The translations under genes and the position numbers were made by a program. From assembly GCF_003032475.1 (NCBI RefSeq), contig NZ_CP028369.1:2232001-2296000 (forward strand): a stretch of DNA of 64,000 nucleotides. The letters are read 5' to 3'. The notes under the pieces were generated by a model that was not told the origin of the DNA, did no database searches, and was given only the letters and a program-made list of their open reading frames with translations. Shown here piece after piece: positions 43,639 through 51,110 of this stretch (within the stretch, counting starts at the first letter, position 1; each line of letters opens with the position of its first letter). The stretch is from Streptomyces sp. P3. Its GTDB lineage: Bacteria > Actinomycetota > Actinomycetes > Streptomycetales > Streptomycetaceae.

Positions 43639-43655
43639 AGTTCCCTCAAGGAACT
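43639..43655 (+). promoter_or_regulatory. AGTTCC-GGAACT inverted repeat before the O-methyltransferase
   Basis: AGTTCCCTCAAGGAACT has perfect 6-bp arms around a 5-bp centre, 25 bp before the GTG start, where it could block transcription or fold in the leader. Confidence 0.4.
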
Positions 43656-43679
43656 CACTGGATCGAGAGGGGACCTGCC

Positions 43680-44348
43680 GTGCAGCAGACCTGGACCGCC
43701 GTCGACGCCTACTTCAACGACCTGCTGGTGGAGGAGGACGACGCCTTGCGCGCGGCCGGGGAGGGCAGTGTGGCGGCCGGTCTGCCGCCCCATCAGGTGG
43801 CGCCGAACCAGGGCAAGTTGCTGCACCTGATCGCCCGCCTCCGGGGCGCCCGCACCATCCTGGAGATCGGCACCCTCGGCGGCTACAGCACCCTCTGGCT
43901 CGCCCGCGCCCTGCCCGAGGGCGGCCGTCTGGTGACGCTGGAGTCGGACGAACGGCACGCGGAGACGGCGGCGGCGAACATCGCGAGGGCGGGGTACGAG
44001 GGCGTGGTGGACCTGCGGGTGGGCAAGGCGTCGGACACGCTGCCGCTCCTCGCGGCGGAGCTCGGCGACGAGGGGTTCGACCTGGTCTTCATCGACGCGG
44101 ACAAGCCGTCCAACCCGCTCTACCTGGAGTGGGCGCTGCGGCTGACCCGGCCCGGCAGCGTCATCGTCGGCGACAACGTGGTGCGCGAGGGCGCGGTGAC
44201 GGACGCGGCGAGCACCGACCCGCGTGTCCAGGGTGTCCGCACCTTCACCGAACTGATCTCGCAGCACCCGAAGTTGACGGCCACGGCGGTGCAGACGGTG
44301 GGCGAGAAGGGGTACGACGGTTTCGTCCTGGCACTGGTGACGGACTGA
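43680..44348 (+). CDS. SAM-dependent O-methyltransferase (family 3)
   Basis: The 222-residue enzyme matches the CCoAOMT-like family: TILEIGTLGGYSTLWLARAL (SAM-binding motif I), LVTLESDERHAE (motif II), DLVFIDADKPSN (metal-binding Asp) and GSVIVGDNVVREG. It likely methylates a catechol-type hydroxyl with divalent metal. Start GTG is preceded by GAGAGGGG. Typical length for the family. It stands apart from any biosynthetic cluster, so substrate is unknown. Confidence 0.94.
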   Translation: MQQTWTAVDAYFNDLLVEEDDALRAAGEGSVAAGLPPHQVAPNQGKLLHLIARLRGARTILEIGTLGGYSTLWLARALPEGGRLVTLESDERHAETAAANIARAGYEGVVDLRVGKASDTLPLLAAELGDEGFDLVFIDADKPSNPLYLEWALRLTRPGSVIVGDNVVREGAVTDAASTDPRVQGVRTFTELISQHPKLTATAVQTVGEKGYDGFVLALVTD

Positions 44349-44394
44349 GACGCGACGGGCGGGGGAATGCGGGCCGCGGGCCACGGGCCACGGG

Positions 44395-44472
44395 GACGCA
44401 GGACACGCGGGACACGCAGGAAACGGCGGGACACGGGACACGACGGAACACGGGACTCGGGACACGGGGGAC
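44395..44472. repeat. GGACACG tandem-like repeat before the MOSC gene
   Basis: GGACACG, CGGGACACG and GGAACACGG recur about eight times in this stretch (for example GGACACGCGGGACACGCAGG). It occupies the whole 5' region of the MOSC gene, which therefore has no orthodox promoter in sight. Confidence 0.65.
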
Positions 44473-45201
44473 ATGACGGCCATGGGGACGAGCACCGCAC
44501 AGCTGACGGAGATCACGTACTACCCCGTGAAAGGTTGCGCGGGGACGACGCTCACCGAGGCGACGCTGACGTCGACCGGTCTGCCGCACGACCGCGCCTA
44601 CGCGATCGCCGACGAGAAGGGCGAGCTGCGCTGGCAGTGGGGAGACCCCCGGATGGCGCTGATCTCCCCGGAGCCGAGCGACGGCGAGGTGACGCTGCGC
44701 GCCCCCGGCCGGGACCCGGTGCGGGCCGACAGCCCGGACGTGCACGCCTGGCTCACGGAGTTCCTGGGCGTCCCGAGCACCCTCGTGCGGCCGCCGGCGG
44801 GCAACGCCCACCGTCTGCACGTCGTGTCGCGCGCCAGTCTGGACGCCCTGAACCGCCGCCTCGCCGCCCGGGGAGCCGCCCCCCTCCCGATGAACCGCTT
44901 CCGCCCCAACCTCGTCGTGGACGGCTGGGACGACCCCCACACCGAGGACCGCGCCGCCCGCCTCGGCGTCGCCGGCACGGAACTGGCCTTCACCGAGGAG
45001 ACGATCCGCTGCGCCATCACCATGGTCGACCAGCGCACCGGCCGCCGGGCCGGTCCGGAACCTCTGCGCACCCTGGCGGACTACCGCCGGGCGGACGCCC
45101 GCGGCATCGCCTTCGGCGCCTACTTCCAGGTCCGGCGGCCGGGGAGGATAGCGGTGGGCGACGAGGTCGCGGTGCGTTGCGGACCGGCCGCGGGAGCGTG
45201 A
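44473..45201 (+). CDS. MOSC domain protein
   Basis: The 242-residue protein has an N-terminal MOSC-N beta-barrel (about 10-95: YYPVKGCAGTTLTEATL, LPHDRAYAIADEKGEL) and a MOSC domain (about 115-235: RLHVVSRASLDALN, FRPNLVVDGWDDPHTED, TIRCAITMVDQRTGRR) with a conserved cysteine (Cys about 180) that can carry or transfer sulphur. Related proteins reduce N-hydroxylated compounds with molybdenum cofactor. ATG 44473 or 44482 are both possible. Its 5' region is a repeat. About 65 bp separate its stop from a convergent small membrane gene. Confidence 0.9.
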   Translation: MTAMGTSTAQLTEITYYPVKGCAGTTLTEATLTSTGLPHDRAYAIADEKGELRWQWGDPRMALISPEPSDGEVTLRAPGRDPVRADSPDVHAWLTEFLGVPSTLVRPPAGNAHRLHVVSRASLDALNRRLAARGAAPLPMNRFRPNLVVDGWDDPHTEDRAARLGVAGTELAFTEETIRCAITMVDQRTGRRAGPEPLRTLADYRRADARGIAFGAYFQVRRPGRIAVGDEVAVRCGPAAGA

Positions 45202-45265
45202 CCGGGACGCCCCGGACGCGACCGGGTGCCCGGACGCCCCGGGTGCCGCGGACGTCCCGGATTTC

Positions 45266-45520
45266 CTAGACGCCCTCCGCGTGCTGGACGTGCTTCGCAC
45301 CGTCCATGGCCTTCGCCTGGCGGCGGTCCTGGAGGGCGCGGTTGATGGTGTGCACGCGGATCGCGGTGAAGACGACGACGGCCGCGCCGATGGCGGCCAT
45401 CTTCCACTCGCTGTCCCGGACGGCCGCGTAGAAGAGGAAGCCGCTGAAGAGGACGCCGAAGGCGACGAGCAGGGGTTCGCGCACCCAGAACGGGAGGACG
45501 CGGATGACGAGACCGATCAT
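45266..45520 (-). CDS. small membrane protein
   Basis: The 84-residue protein has two helices (about 4-32, with PFWVREPLLVAFGVLFSGFL in part, and 41-57) and a polar C-terminus (RALQDRRQAKAMDGAKH). It is unlike any family I can name. Codon use is regular and an MIGLVIRVLPFW start is preceded by a GAGTG-like sequence only. Convergent with the MOSC gene. Confidence 0.65.
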   Translation of the reverse strand: MIGLVIRVLPFWVREPLLVAFGVLFSGFLFYAAVRDSEWKMAAIGAAVVVFTAIRVHTINRALQDRRQAKAMDGAKHVQHAEGV

Positions 45521-45722
45521 TCGGTCACTTCAGCACTCACAGCCCCACCCTGCTGTGACGGACGCCACAATTCCGGGGTCGATGTGTGCATGACGTGAAG
45601 AAGGCGAGCGAAAGGCGCGGGCCGCGGCGGAGACCGAGGGCGGTGAGGGCGAGGGCTGGGGCGTCGGACTTCCGGAGGCGGGGTGGCGCCGACAGGCAGC
45701 GCCCCATGGGCAGTTGGCGAAC

Positions 45723-45757
45723 CGTTGACCGCCCGGGTGAAACGTTGACCGCTTCAC
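45723..45757 (+). promoter_or_regulatory. two CGTTGACCGC direct repeats upstream of the DUF6445 gene
   Basis: CGTTGACCGC occurs at 45723-45732 and 45743-45752, 20 bp apart (two helical turns). The second lies inside a GTGAA/TTCAC inverted repeat (45738-45757). Both contain a TTGACC -35-like core. The pattern suggests a regulator-binding region or twin promoters. The remaining part of 45521-45817 carries no gene. Confidence 0.4.
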
Positions 45758-45805
45758 GGCGGAGTCCGGACGAACGGGAGGGCGAGTCATGAGGATCCTC
45801 CGACC

Positions 45806-45811
45806 TAGATT
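45806..45811 (+). promoter_or_regulatory. -10 box for leaderless DUF6445 transcript
   Basis: TAGATT is followed by six bases and the ATG at 45818; no Shine-Dalgarno sequence is visible. Confidence 0.45.
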
Positions 45812-45817
45812 CGCCGC

Positions 45818-46522
45818 ATGTTCATGCCACAGCGGCCCCATCGGCCCGTCAGGGCTGCCGCCACGCTCCCGGTCCTCCCCTACCGCAAACCCACGAGGGG
45901 CCGGGACTACTGGGTGATCGACGACGTCTTCCCCGAGCCCGACGCCGCCGCGATCCGCGCGCGCTGCCTCGCCAGGGACGACTGGGTCGAGGGCCATCCG
46001 TACACCTCCGAGAGCTGGCCCGGACTGCGCACCATGCCCGGTCTCGAACCCGGTGAACTCGACCGGGTGGAGCGGTTGGTGCGCGGGGCGACGGGGGCGC
46101 GGAAACTGTGGGTGCAGCAGGCGCCCGGCGGCGGCACCCTCAACCACAACTGCGTCCAGGTCGTCGGCGAGGGGGAGAGCGCTCCGCGCCCGCACTCCGA
46201 CTCGCGGGCACTGTGCCGGTACGCGGCGGTGCTGTATCTCAACCCGGCCGTCCCCAAGGACTGCGGCACCAGTTTCTACCGGCAGTCACTGCCGGGCGGG
46301 CGGCTCGGCGGCAACGTCGTCCAGGCCCCGCACAACAACCTCGTCGAGGCCCTCGGTACCCGGTTCGTCGCGCCGGACGCCTTCGAGGAGGACGTACGGG
46401 TACCGCACCGGTACAACCGTCTGCTCCTCTACAACGCCAACCTCGTGCACAGCGCGACCGGTTACTCCGGCACCACGCTCGAGGAGAAGCGCATGACGGC
46501 CGTCTTCTTCTGGATGGCCTGA
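45818..46522 (+). CDS. DUF6445 family protein (2OG-Fe(II) oxygenase-like)
   Basis: The 234-residue protein contains PHSDSRALCRYAAVLYLNP and CGTSFYRQSLPGG, then NRLLLYNANLVHSATGYSG, shown here in part. PHSD, followed about 100 residues later by NLVHS, is the HxD...H iron triad of the double-stranded beta-helix dioxygenases; a downstream Arg/Lys (EEKRM) may bind 2-oxoglutarate. DUF6445 relatives sit in many biosynthetic clusters and include side-chain hydroxylases in family inference, but no cluster is present here. The first ATG is used, as a leaderless -10 precedes it. Substrate unknown. Confidence 0.82.
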   Translation: MFMPQRPHRPVRAAATLPVLPYRKPTRGRDYWVIDDVFPEPDAAAIRARCLARDDWVEGHPYTSESWPGLRTMPGLEPGELDRVERLVRGATGARKLWVQQAPGGGTLNHNCVQVVGEGESAPRPHSDSRALCRYAAVLYLNPAVPKDCGTSFYRQSLPGGRLGGNVVQAPHNNLVEALGTRFVAPDAFEEDVRVPHRYNRLLLYNANLVHSATGYSGTTLEEKRMTAVFFWMA

Positions 46523-46618
46523 GGCGTTTACCCGCCGAGGAGGCGAGAGCCGCCGGGGCGACGGCGCGGGCGGGGCGACGGCGCGGCCAGGGCGGAGCGG
46601 ACGTCTCCCCGGACCGCG

Positions 46619-47170
46619 TCAGTACCGCACCGCCCGGGCCGCCTCCGCCTTCACCTCGCCGGAGAGTGCGCGGTGGCTGCGGGCGATGGCCTTGGCGCTC
46701 TCGCCGGCCGGGACGTCGGTGACGGTGACGAGCACGGAGTCGAGCAGTTTGCCGCCGGAGTCCTTGAAGTCCACCTCGACGGCGAAGGACTTCGTCGAGT
46801 CGGCGCTGTTCTCGACGGTCACCTCGACCGCGCTGCGGTCGCCGTCGGCGGTCGGCGTGCCGAGCTTCACGTCGTCCTTGGCGTCCACGCCGCCCTCGAT
46901 GCCGTCGAGCTTGCGGCCCACCTCCGCGGTCGCCGACGAGAAGGCCTCCGAGGCTTCCGAGGCGAGCGAGGAGGCGGCGGCGGTGGCCTGAGCGCCCACC
47001 GACTGCGCGGCGGAGGCCGCCTTGCTGGCCACGGAGGACGGGCTGTCGTCCCCCGAGCAGCCGGTGAGCGCGGTGAGTGCGGCAAGCGCGGTGAGCCCCG
47101 TCAGCAGGGTCACGCCCCGCACCGCCGCCGGACGGGGCTCCCTCGTCCGGCTTCTGCGGTTCGCTGCCAT
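46619..47170 (-). CDS. FxLYD-domain lipoprotein
   Basis: The 183-residue protein has a lipoprotein signal peptide ending ALTGC (residue about 38), an Ala/Ser-rich helical spacer (about 40-80), and a C-terminal beta-sandwich with AVEVTVENSADSTKSFAVEV and GKLLDSVLVTVTDVPAGESAKA in part, matching the FxLYD pattern (Ig-like, extracytoplasmic). ATG follows GGAGGCGTG. The 5' region (47180-47290) has repeated GTCGGGTCG/CCGGGTCGG units. It probably forms part of an envelope-associated lipoprotein of unknown partner. Confidence 0.86.
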   Translation of the reverse strand: MAANRRSRTREPRPAAVRGVTLLTGLTALAALTALTGCSGDDSPSSVASKAASAAQSVGAQATAAASSLASEASEAFSSATAEVGRKLDGIEGGVDAKDDVKLGTPTADGDRSAVEVTVENSADSTKSFAVEVDFKDSGGKLLDSVLVTVTDVPAGESAKAIARSHRALSGEVKAEAARAVRY

Positions 47171-47420
47171 CACGCCTCCAGATCGCTCGCGGGTCCGCCG
47201 CGGGTCGTTCACCGGTCGGGCCGGTCCGGGTCGGGTCGGTCCGGGTCGGGTCGCGGGTCGGCCGGGGACCCATGCCCTCGGAATCTCCGAATCTCCAGTG
47301 AAGGCGCGGACCGTCCCGCCCGCATGCCGGCCCACCCGAACGGCGCACCCCCCGTGGTGGCGGCCCCCACCCGGACGGATGGTCGAGTGACAGTCGCCGA
47401 GACAGAGACGGGGTATCCCC

Positions 47421-47909
47421 ATGAGCGACCAGCCGCACTCCCAGCCGTCGTCGCACGGGTCCCCGGTGTGGGACCCGTCCCACCAGGGCACCGGCACGCC
47501 GGCCTGGGCCTCGCCCCCGGCCGGCAGCGGACTGGCCGCCGGCGGGGTCGTCTTCGGCGGCGTGCTGATGTTCGTCAGCGGTGTCCTCGCCATCTTCCAG
47601 GGCATCGCCGCGATCGCCGAGGACGACGTCTACTCCCGGGTCGGCAGTTACGTCTACGAGATGAACCTCACCGGCTGGGGCTGGGTCCTGCTGATCGTGG
47701 GCATCGTGGCCACGGCGACCGGCTGGGGGCTGCTGATGGGTGTGGAGAAGGCGGAGTGGGCCCGGATCAGCGGCATCGTGCTGGCGTCGCTGAGCCTGAT
47801 CCTGCAGTTCCTGTTCCTGCCGTACGCACCGGTCTGGGCGGTCATCCAGATCGCCATCGACGTCTTCGTCATCTGGGCCCTGGCCTCCTACCGCCCGAAC
47901 ACGCCCTAG
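47421..47909 (+). CDS. four-helix membrane protein (DUF7144-like)
   Basis: The 162-residue protein has a Gln/Ser/His-rich cytosolic N-terminus (about 1-35) and four transmembrane helices (about 36-60, 82-103, 112-130, 135-152), with EDDVYSRVGSYVYEMNLTGWGW between the first two. That charged loop and overall shape fit the actinobacterial DUF7144 family. ATG lies 14 nt after GGGG only; a weak site. Its stop is 10 bp from the convergent M23 gene with no terminator between. Confidence 0.82.
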   Translation: MSDQPHSQPSSHGSPVWDPSHQGTGTPAWASPPAGSGLAAGGVVFGGVLMFVSGVLAIFQGIAAIAEDDVYSRVGSYVYEMNLTGWGWVLLIVGIVATATGWGLLMGVEKAEWARISGIVLASLSLILQFLFLPYAPVWAVIQIAIDVFVIWALASYRPNTP

Positions 47910-47918
47910 TGTCCGGGG

Positions 47919-48737
47919 TCAGCGGAGCGCCGACGCTCCGGACACCTGCACGTCCTTGCGGCGCAGCCACGGCAGGGGCGGCACCTGGGACCCCAGGTAC
48001 GGGGTGATCCGCACCTCGAAATGCAGATGCGGGCCGGTGACGTTGCCCGACCTGCCGGACAGTCCGAGGCGCTGGCCGGCCACCACCCGCTGGCCCCGGC
48101 GCACGTCGATGCGGGACAGGTGGGCGTACTGCGTGAAGTAGCCGTCCCGGTGGCGCACCAGGACCTGGTTGCCGAAGCCGTCCCCGCAGGTGGTGACGCG
48201 TACGACGCCGGAGCCGACGGCGTACACGGGGGTGCCCGAGTCCACCGCGAAGTCCTGGCCGGTGTGGCGGTGGGCCCAGCGGGAGCCCTTCGCGGCGTAG
48301 CCGGCGGAGAGCCAGTAGCGGCGGGTCGGGGCCGTCCAGGCGGAGGGGCGCCGCTCGGGCGGGCGGCTGCGCTTCCCGAACGGACAGTGGCCCGCGCGCC
48401 CGGACGGGTCGACGGCGACGGGGTCGCCGGATTCCCTGGCTCCCGCCCACAGCAGGTCCCACAGGTCGGCGCGGACGGCCTTCCGGCGCTCTTCGGCCTG
48501 TTCGACGGCAGCGGGGCGGGCGTCGGCCTCGCGCAGCCTGTCGACCCGCTCGCGCGCCTTCTCGTGCGTGCGGACGGCACGGACGGCCCGGTGGCGGTGT
48601 CCGTCGCCCCCCGCCGCGGCGGGCGGGGCGGCGAGCGCCGTCAGCAGGAAAGCGAGGAGGGCGAGGAGGGCGGCCCCGGTCGCGGCGCTGAGGCGCGCCC
48701 GCGTCCGCGGGAAGCGCGCATGATGTTCTCGTCCCAT
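47919..48737 (-). CDS. secreted M23 family zinc peptidase (peptidoglycan hydrolase-like)
   Basis: The 272-residue protein has a signal peptide (about 1-42, LLALLAFLLTALAAPPAAAG), a helical spacer (about 50-100) and an M23/lysostaphin-like domain (about 130-265). Zinc and catalytic motifs are complete: HTGQDFAV (HxxxD) and HLHFEV (HxH), with WLSAGYAAKGSRWAHRHTGQ at entry. M23 enzymes cut peptidoglycan cross-links or act as inactive scaffolds; the motifs suggest activity. No clear ribosome site precedes the ATG. It converges with the DUF7144-like gene. Confidence 0.93.
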   Translation of the reverse strand: MGREHHARFPRTRARLSAATGAALLALLAFLLTALAAPPAAAGGDGHRHRAVRAVRTHEKARERVDRLREADARPAAVEQAEERRKAVRADLWDLLWAGARESGDPVAVDPSGRAGHCPFGKRSRPPERRPSAWTAPTRRYWLSAGYAAKGSRWAHRHTGQDFAVDSGTPVYAVGSGVVRVTTCGDGFGNQVLVRHRDGYFTQYAHLSRIDVRRGQRVVAGQRLGLSGRSGNVTGPHLHFEVRITPYLGSQVPPLPWLRRKDVQVSGASALR

Positions 48738-48800
48738 TTCGGGATCATCGGACCGGTGGTGCGTCCGGGGGCGGCACCCGGCCGGACGAGCGCCCGAGGT

Positions 48801-49838
48801 TCAGCCGAACGGCCCCGCCGCCCCCGGTCCCGCCCCCGCGCCCACCAGGGAGCGGTAGACGGCCGAGGAACGGGGGTTGTCGGCGCACCGCCACACGCCG
48901 TGCGGACAGTAGTCGCTGATGGTCTGGTACAGCGGCCGGTGTTCGGCGAACCAGTCGAGCATGCCGCGCATGTACTCCGGGTCGTCACCATTGCGGAACA
49001 GCCCCCACTCGGGATACGACACCGGCTTGCCGTGCGCCCGCGCGAACCGGACGTGCGCGGCCAGGCCGTAGGGCTCGGCGACCTGCTCCGCGAAGGACAT
49101 GCCGGCGGGCTGGTCGTAGGCGTCCATGCCGACGACGTCGACGTGCGCGTCACCCGGATAGCACGCGGTCCAGGGGACGGCGTCCCGTCCCCGGCTGGGC
49201 GTGAACTCGAACCGGAACCCCCGCCCGCCCGGCACCGATCGCACGGCCTCCACGATCCTGACCCAGTACCGCTTCCAGGCCTGCGGATCGGGCCCGCACC
49301 GATGGGTGTACGTGGTCCCGTTCATCTCCCAGCCCACCACCAGCACCGTGTCCGGCAGCCCGAGCCCGACGAGCCGCCGGGCCAGCGCCCGGAAGTGGCC
49401 GTCGTAGTCGCCGCGCGCCCCCTGGCGCAGTTCCTCCCGCACGGCGGCGTCGGACACGTGGTCCTCGGTCCCCTCCAGCATCGGCACGTTGAGCACGAAC
49501 ATCCGGTCGGAGCGCTCCTGCCGCCACCGCGCCCAGTACTCCAGGTAGCCGGGCGCCCCCTCGATGTTGCTCCACCGGTCCCCCGGCAGATACGCGTGCC
49601 CGACCCGGGGCGTGGCGACGCCCAGCCACTCGTCCAGTCGGGCGATCCGCCGCACCCCGGCGTCGTCGTACCCGACGTACGCCCCGAACGCCCCGGTCGC
49701 CGCCCCGGTCCCCCGCCCTACGGGCACGCACGCGGGCCCGGTCAGCAGCACGAGGGCGGCGAGCAGCGTGCTCAGGACACGGAGGGCGCGTGGAGAGCGG
49801 AACACCGGCAAAGGATGACGCCCCCGCCCGCTCCCCAT
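48801..49838 (-). CDS. exported glycoside hydrolase (GH26-like)
   Basis: The 345-residue protein has an export signal (about 18-37, RVLSTLLAALVLLTGPAC) with a cysteine that could be lipidated although the lipobox is atypical, then a beta/alpha barrel. GWEMNGTTYTHRCG holds the predicted acid/base Glu and SYPEWGLFRNG the predicted nucleophile Glu, as in GH26 mannanase-type enzymes; FTPSRGRDAVP and VDVVGMDAYD support the clan. Substrate (mannan or other beta-glycan) is unproven. Start may be ATG 49838 or a downstream GTG inside MPVFRSP-like sequence; ribosome site is weak. Confidence 0.85.
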   Translation of the reverse strand: MGSGRGRHPLPVFRSPRALRVLSTLLAALVLLTGPACVPVGRGTGAATGAFGAYVGYDDAGVRRIARLDEWLGVATPRVGHAYLPGDRWSNIEGAPGYLEYWARWRQERSDRMFVLNVPMLEGTEDHVSDAAVREELRQGARGDYDGHFRALARRLVGLGLPDTVLVVGWEMNGTTYTHRCGPDPQAWKRYWVRIVEAVRSVPGGRGFRFEFTPSRGRDAVPWTACYPGDAHVDVVGMDAYDQPAGMSFAEQVAEPYGLAAHVRFARAHGKPVSYPEWGLFRNGDDPEYMRGMLDWFAEHRPLYQTISDYCPHGVWRCADNPRSSAVYRSLVGAGAGPGAAGPFG

Positions 49839-50034
49839 CCCGTACTCGCCCCGGAATCACCCGGACGGGACCCCCTTCCCGGGCAACCTTTCCACCCCCG
49901 GCGGCAACCCACGAAGCAACGGCCGGCCGGAACGGCCGACTGAACGTCGCTCCGAGCACAGCGCACCATGGCACCGACGTCACCGATCGCACCGCACAGC
50001 ACGTGAATCCCGTACCCCACACGAGGAGTTCACC

Positions 50035-50907
50035 ATGCGCAGGCATCCAGCACGTCCACGTCCCTTCGCGAGACTGCTGACCGTCTTGGCGGCGCTCTCC
50101 GCCTTCCTCCTCCACGCCACCGGCTTCGCCGCGCCGCGAGCCGAAGCCGCGAACGAGTGGAACCCGCCCGCCAACCTGGTCCAGCCGCTCAACGAGGTCT
50201 GGAACCATGTCTCGACGACCTACCCCGACCTCTACGGCTTCCGCAACTACGGCTGGGACCAGGTCATGGCCAACCGCGGCAGCATCAACTACTGCGTCCG
50301 CTGGGAGTCCGACGCACCCGTCAGCGCGGCCCTGCGCGACCGGATCCACGCGGCCCTGAGGAAACAGTTCGCCAAGTGGATGGCCGTACAGGTGGAGAAC
50401 GGCCGGGGATACGACAACTGGCCCTACACCACCGTCCCGGTCAACATCGTCGGCTGGGCGGTGAAGAACCGCTCCACCCTCCAGTGGACGGACAACTCCG
50501 TCGACGTCTACACCAACCAACTCGACGGCGCCGGCGCCCCACAGTGCGCCCCCGACTGCGGCCGGTTCTTCCACCAGGACGCCAACTACTCCAGATGCCC
50601 CGGTGGCACCTCCCGCCACTACGACCAGTCCCTCTGGCTCACCAAGGGCTTCGGGGGCGGCGCAGGCGGCGACTGGGGCCAGCGCGTCGGGCAGGAGTAC
50701 TTCACCTCGGCCCTCAACCAGGAGAACATCCATATCTACCTGCATGAGGTCGGCCACACCTTCGGCCTCGACGACTTCTACGACTGGACCCCTACCGGCC
50801 AGTGCTGCTTCGTCATGAACGCCGGCAGCGCCACCCAGATCACCGAGTTCGACAAGTGGATGTTCCGTGACTTCTGGCGCCACCTCAAACCCCGCTACGG
50901 CCTCTGA
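50035..50907 (+). CDS. secreted HExxH metalloprotease-like protein
   Basis: The 290-residue exported protein has a signal peptide (about 1-39) and a globular domain with HEVGHTFGLDD (His237, Glu238, His241, Asp247), the HExxHxxGxxD zinc site of metzincins, followed by a Met-turn CCFVMNAG (Met261). Six cysteines may form disulphides. Related Streptomyces proteins are annotated as hypothetical secreted proteins; no protease assay is known to me. ATG follows GAGGAG. The gene is followed by a 29-bp tandem repeat. Confidence 0.87.
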   Translation: MRRHPARPRPFARLLTVLAALSAFLLHATGFAAPRAEAANEWNPPANLVQPLNEVWNHVSTTYPDLYGFRNYGWDQVMANRGSINYCVRWESDAPVSAALRDRIHAALRKQFAKWMAVQVENGRGYDNWPYTTVPVNIVGWAVKNRSTLQWTDNSVDVYTNQLDGAGAPQCAPDCGRFFHQDANYSRCPGGTSRHYDQSLWLTKGFGGGAGGDWGQRVGQEYFTSALNQENIHIYLHEVGHTFGLDDFYDWTPTGQCCFVMNAGSATQITEFDKWMFRDFWRHLKPRYGL

Positions 50908-50922
50908 GCCGACGCCCCCGGC

Positions 50923-50980
50923 ACCACCTCACCCCGCCCAGCCCGCACGGCGCCACCTCACCCCGCCCAGCCCGCACGGC
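50923..50980. repeat. 29-bp unit duplicated in tandem
   Basis: ACCTCACCCCGCCCAGCCCG lies in each of two head-to-tail copies (50923-50951, 50952-50980) that differ only at the first two bases. It sits just after the protease stop and no hairpin terminator is evident. Confidence 0.75.
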
Positions 50981-51065
50981 GACGGTCCTCACGGCCGCCG
51001 CCGTGCGCCGTTTCCGCAGGATCGTCCCGTGATCCGGCCTTCCGGTATTAGAGTCTGACCGCGTA

Positions 51066-51088
51066 TCACATGTGGTGCGCGTCACATG
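51066..51088 (+). promoter_or_regulatory. TCACATG direct repeat before the TerD-nuclease gene
   Basis: TCACATG occurs at 51066 and 51082, 16 bp apart, 23 bp before the GTG start; the first copy is part of the palindrome CACATGTG. It is a possible regulatory element. Confidence 0.3.
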
Positions 51089-51110
51089 AGCGCGGCCGTG
51101 AGGGGGGCTT

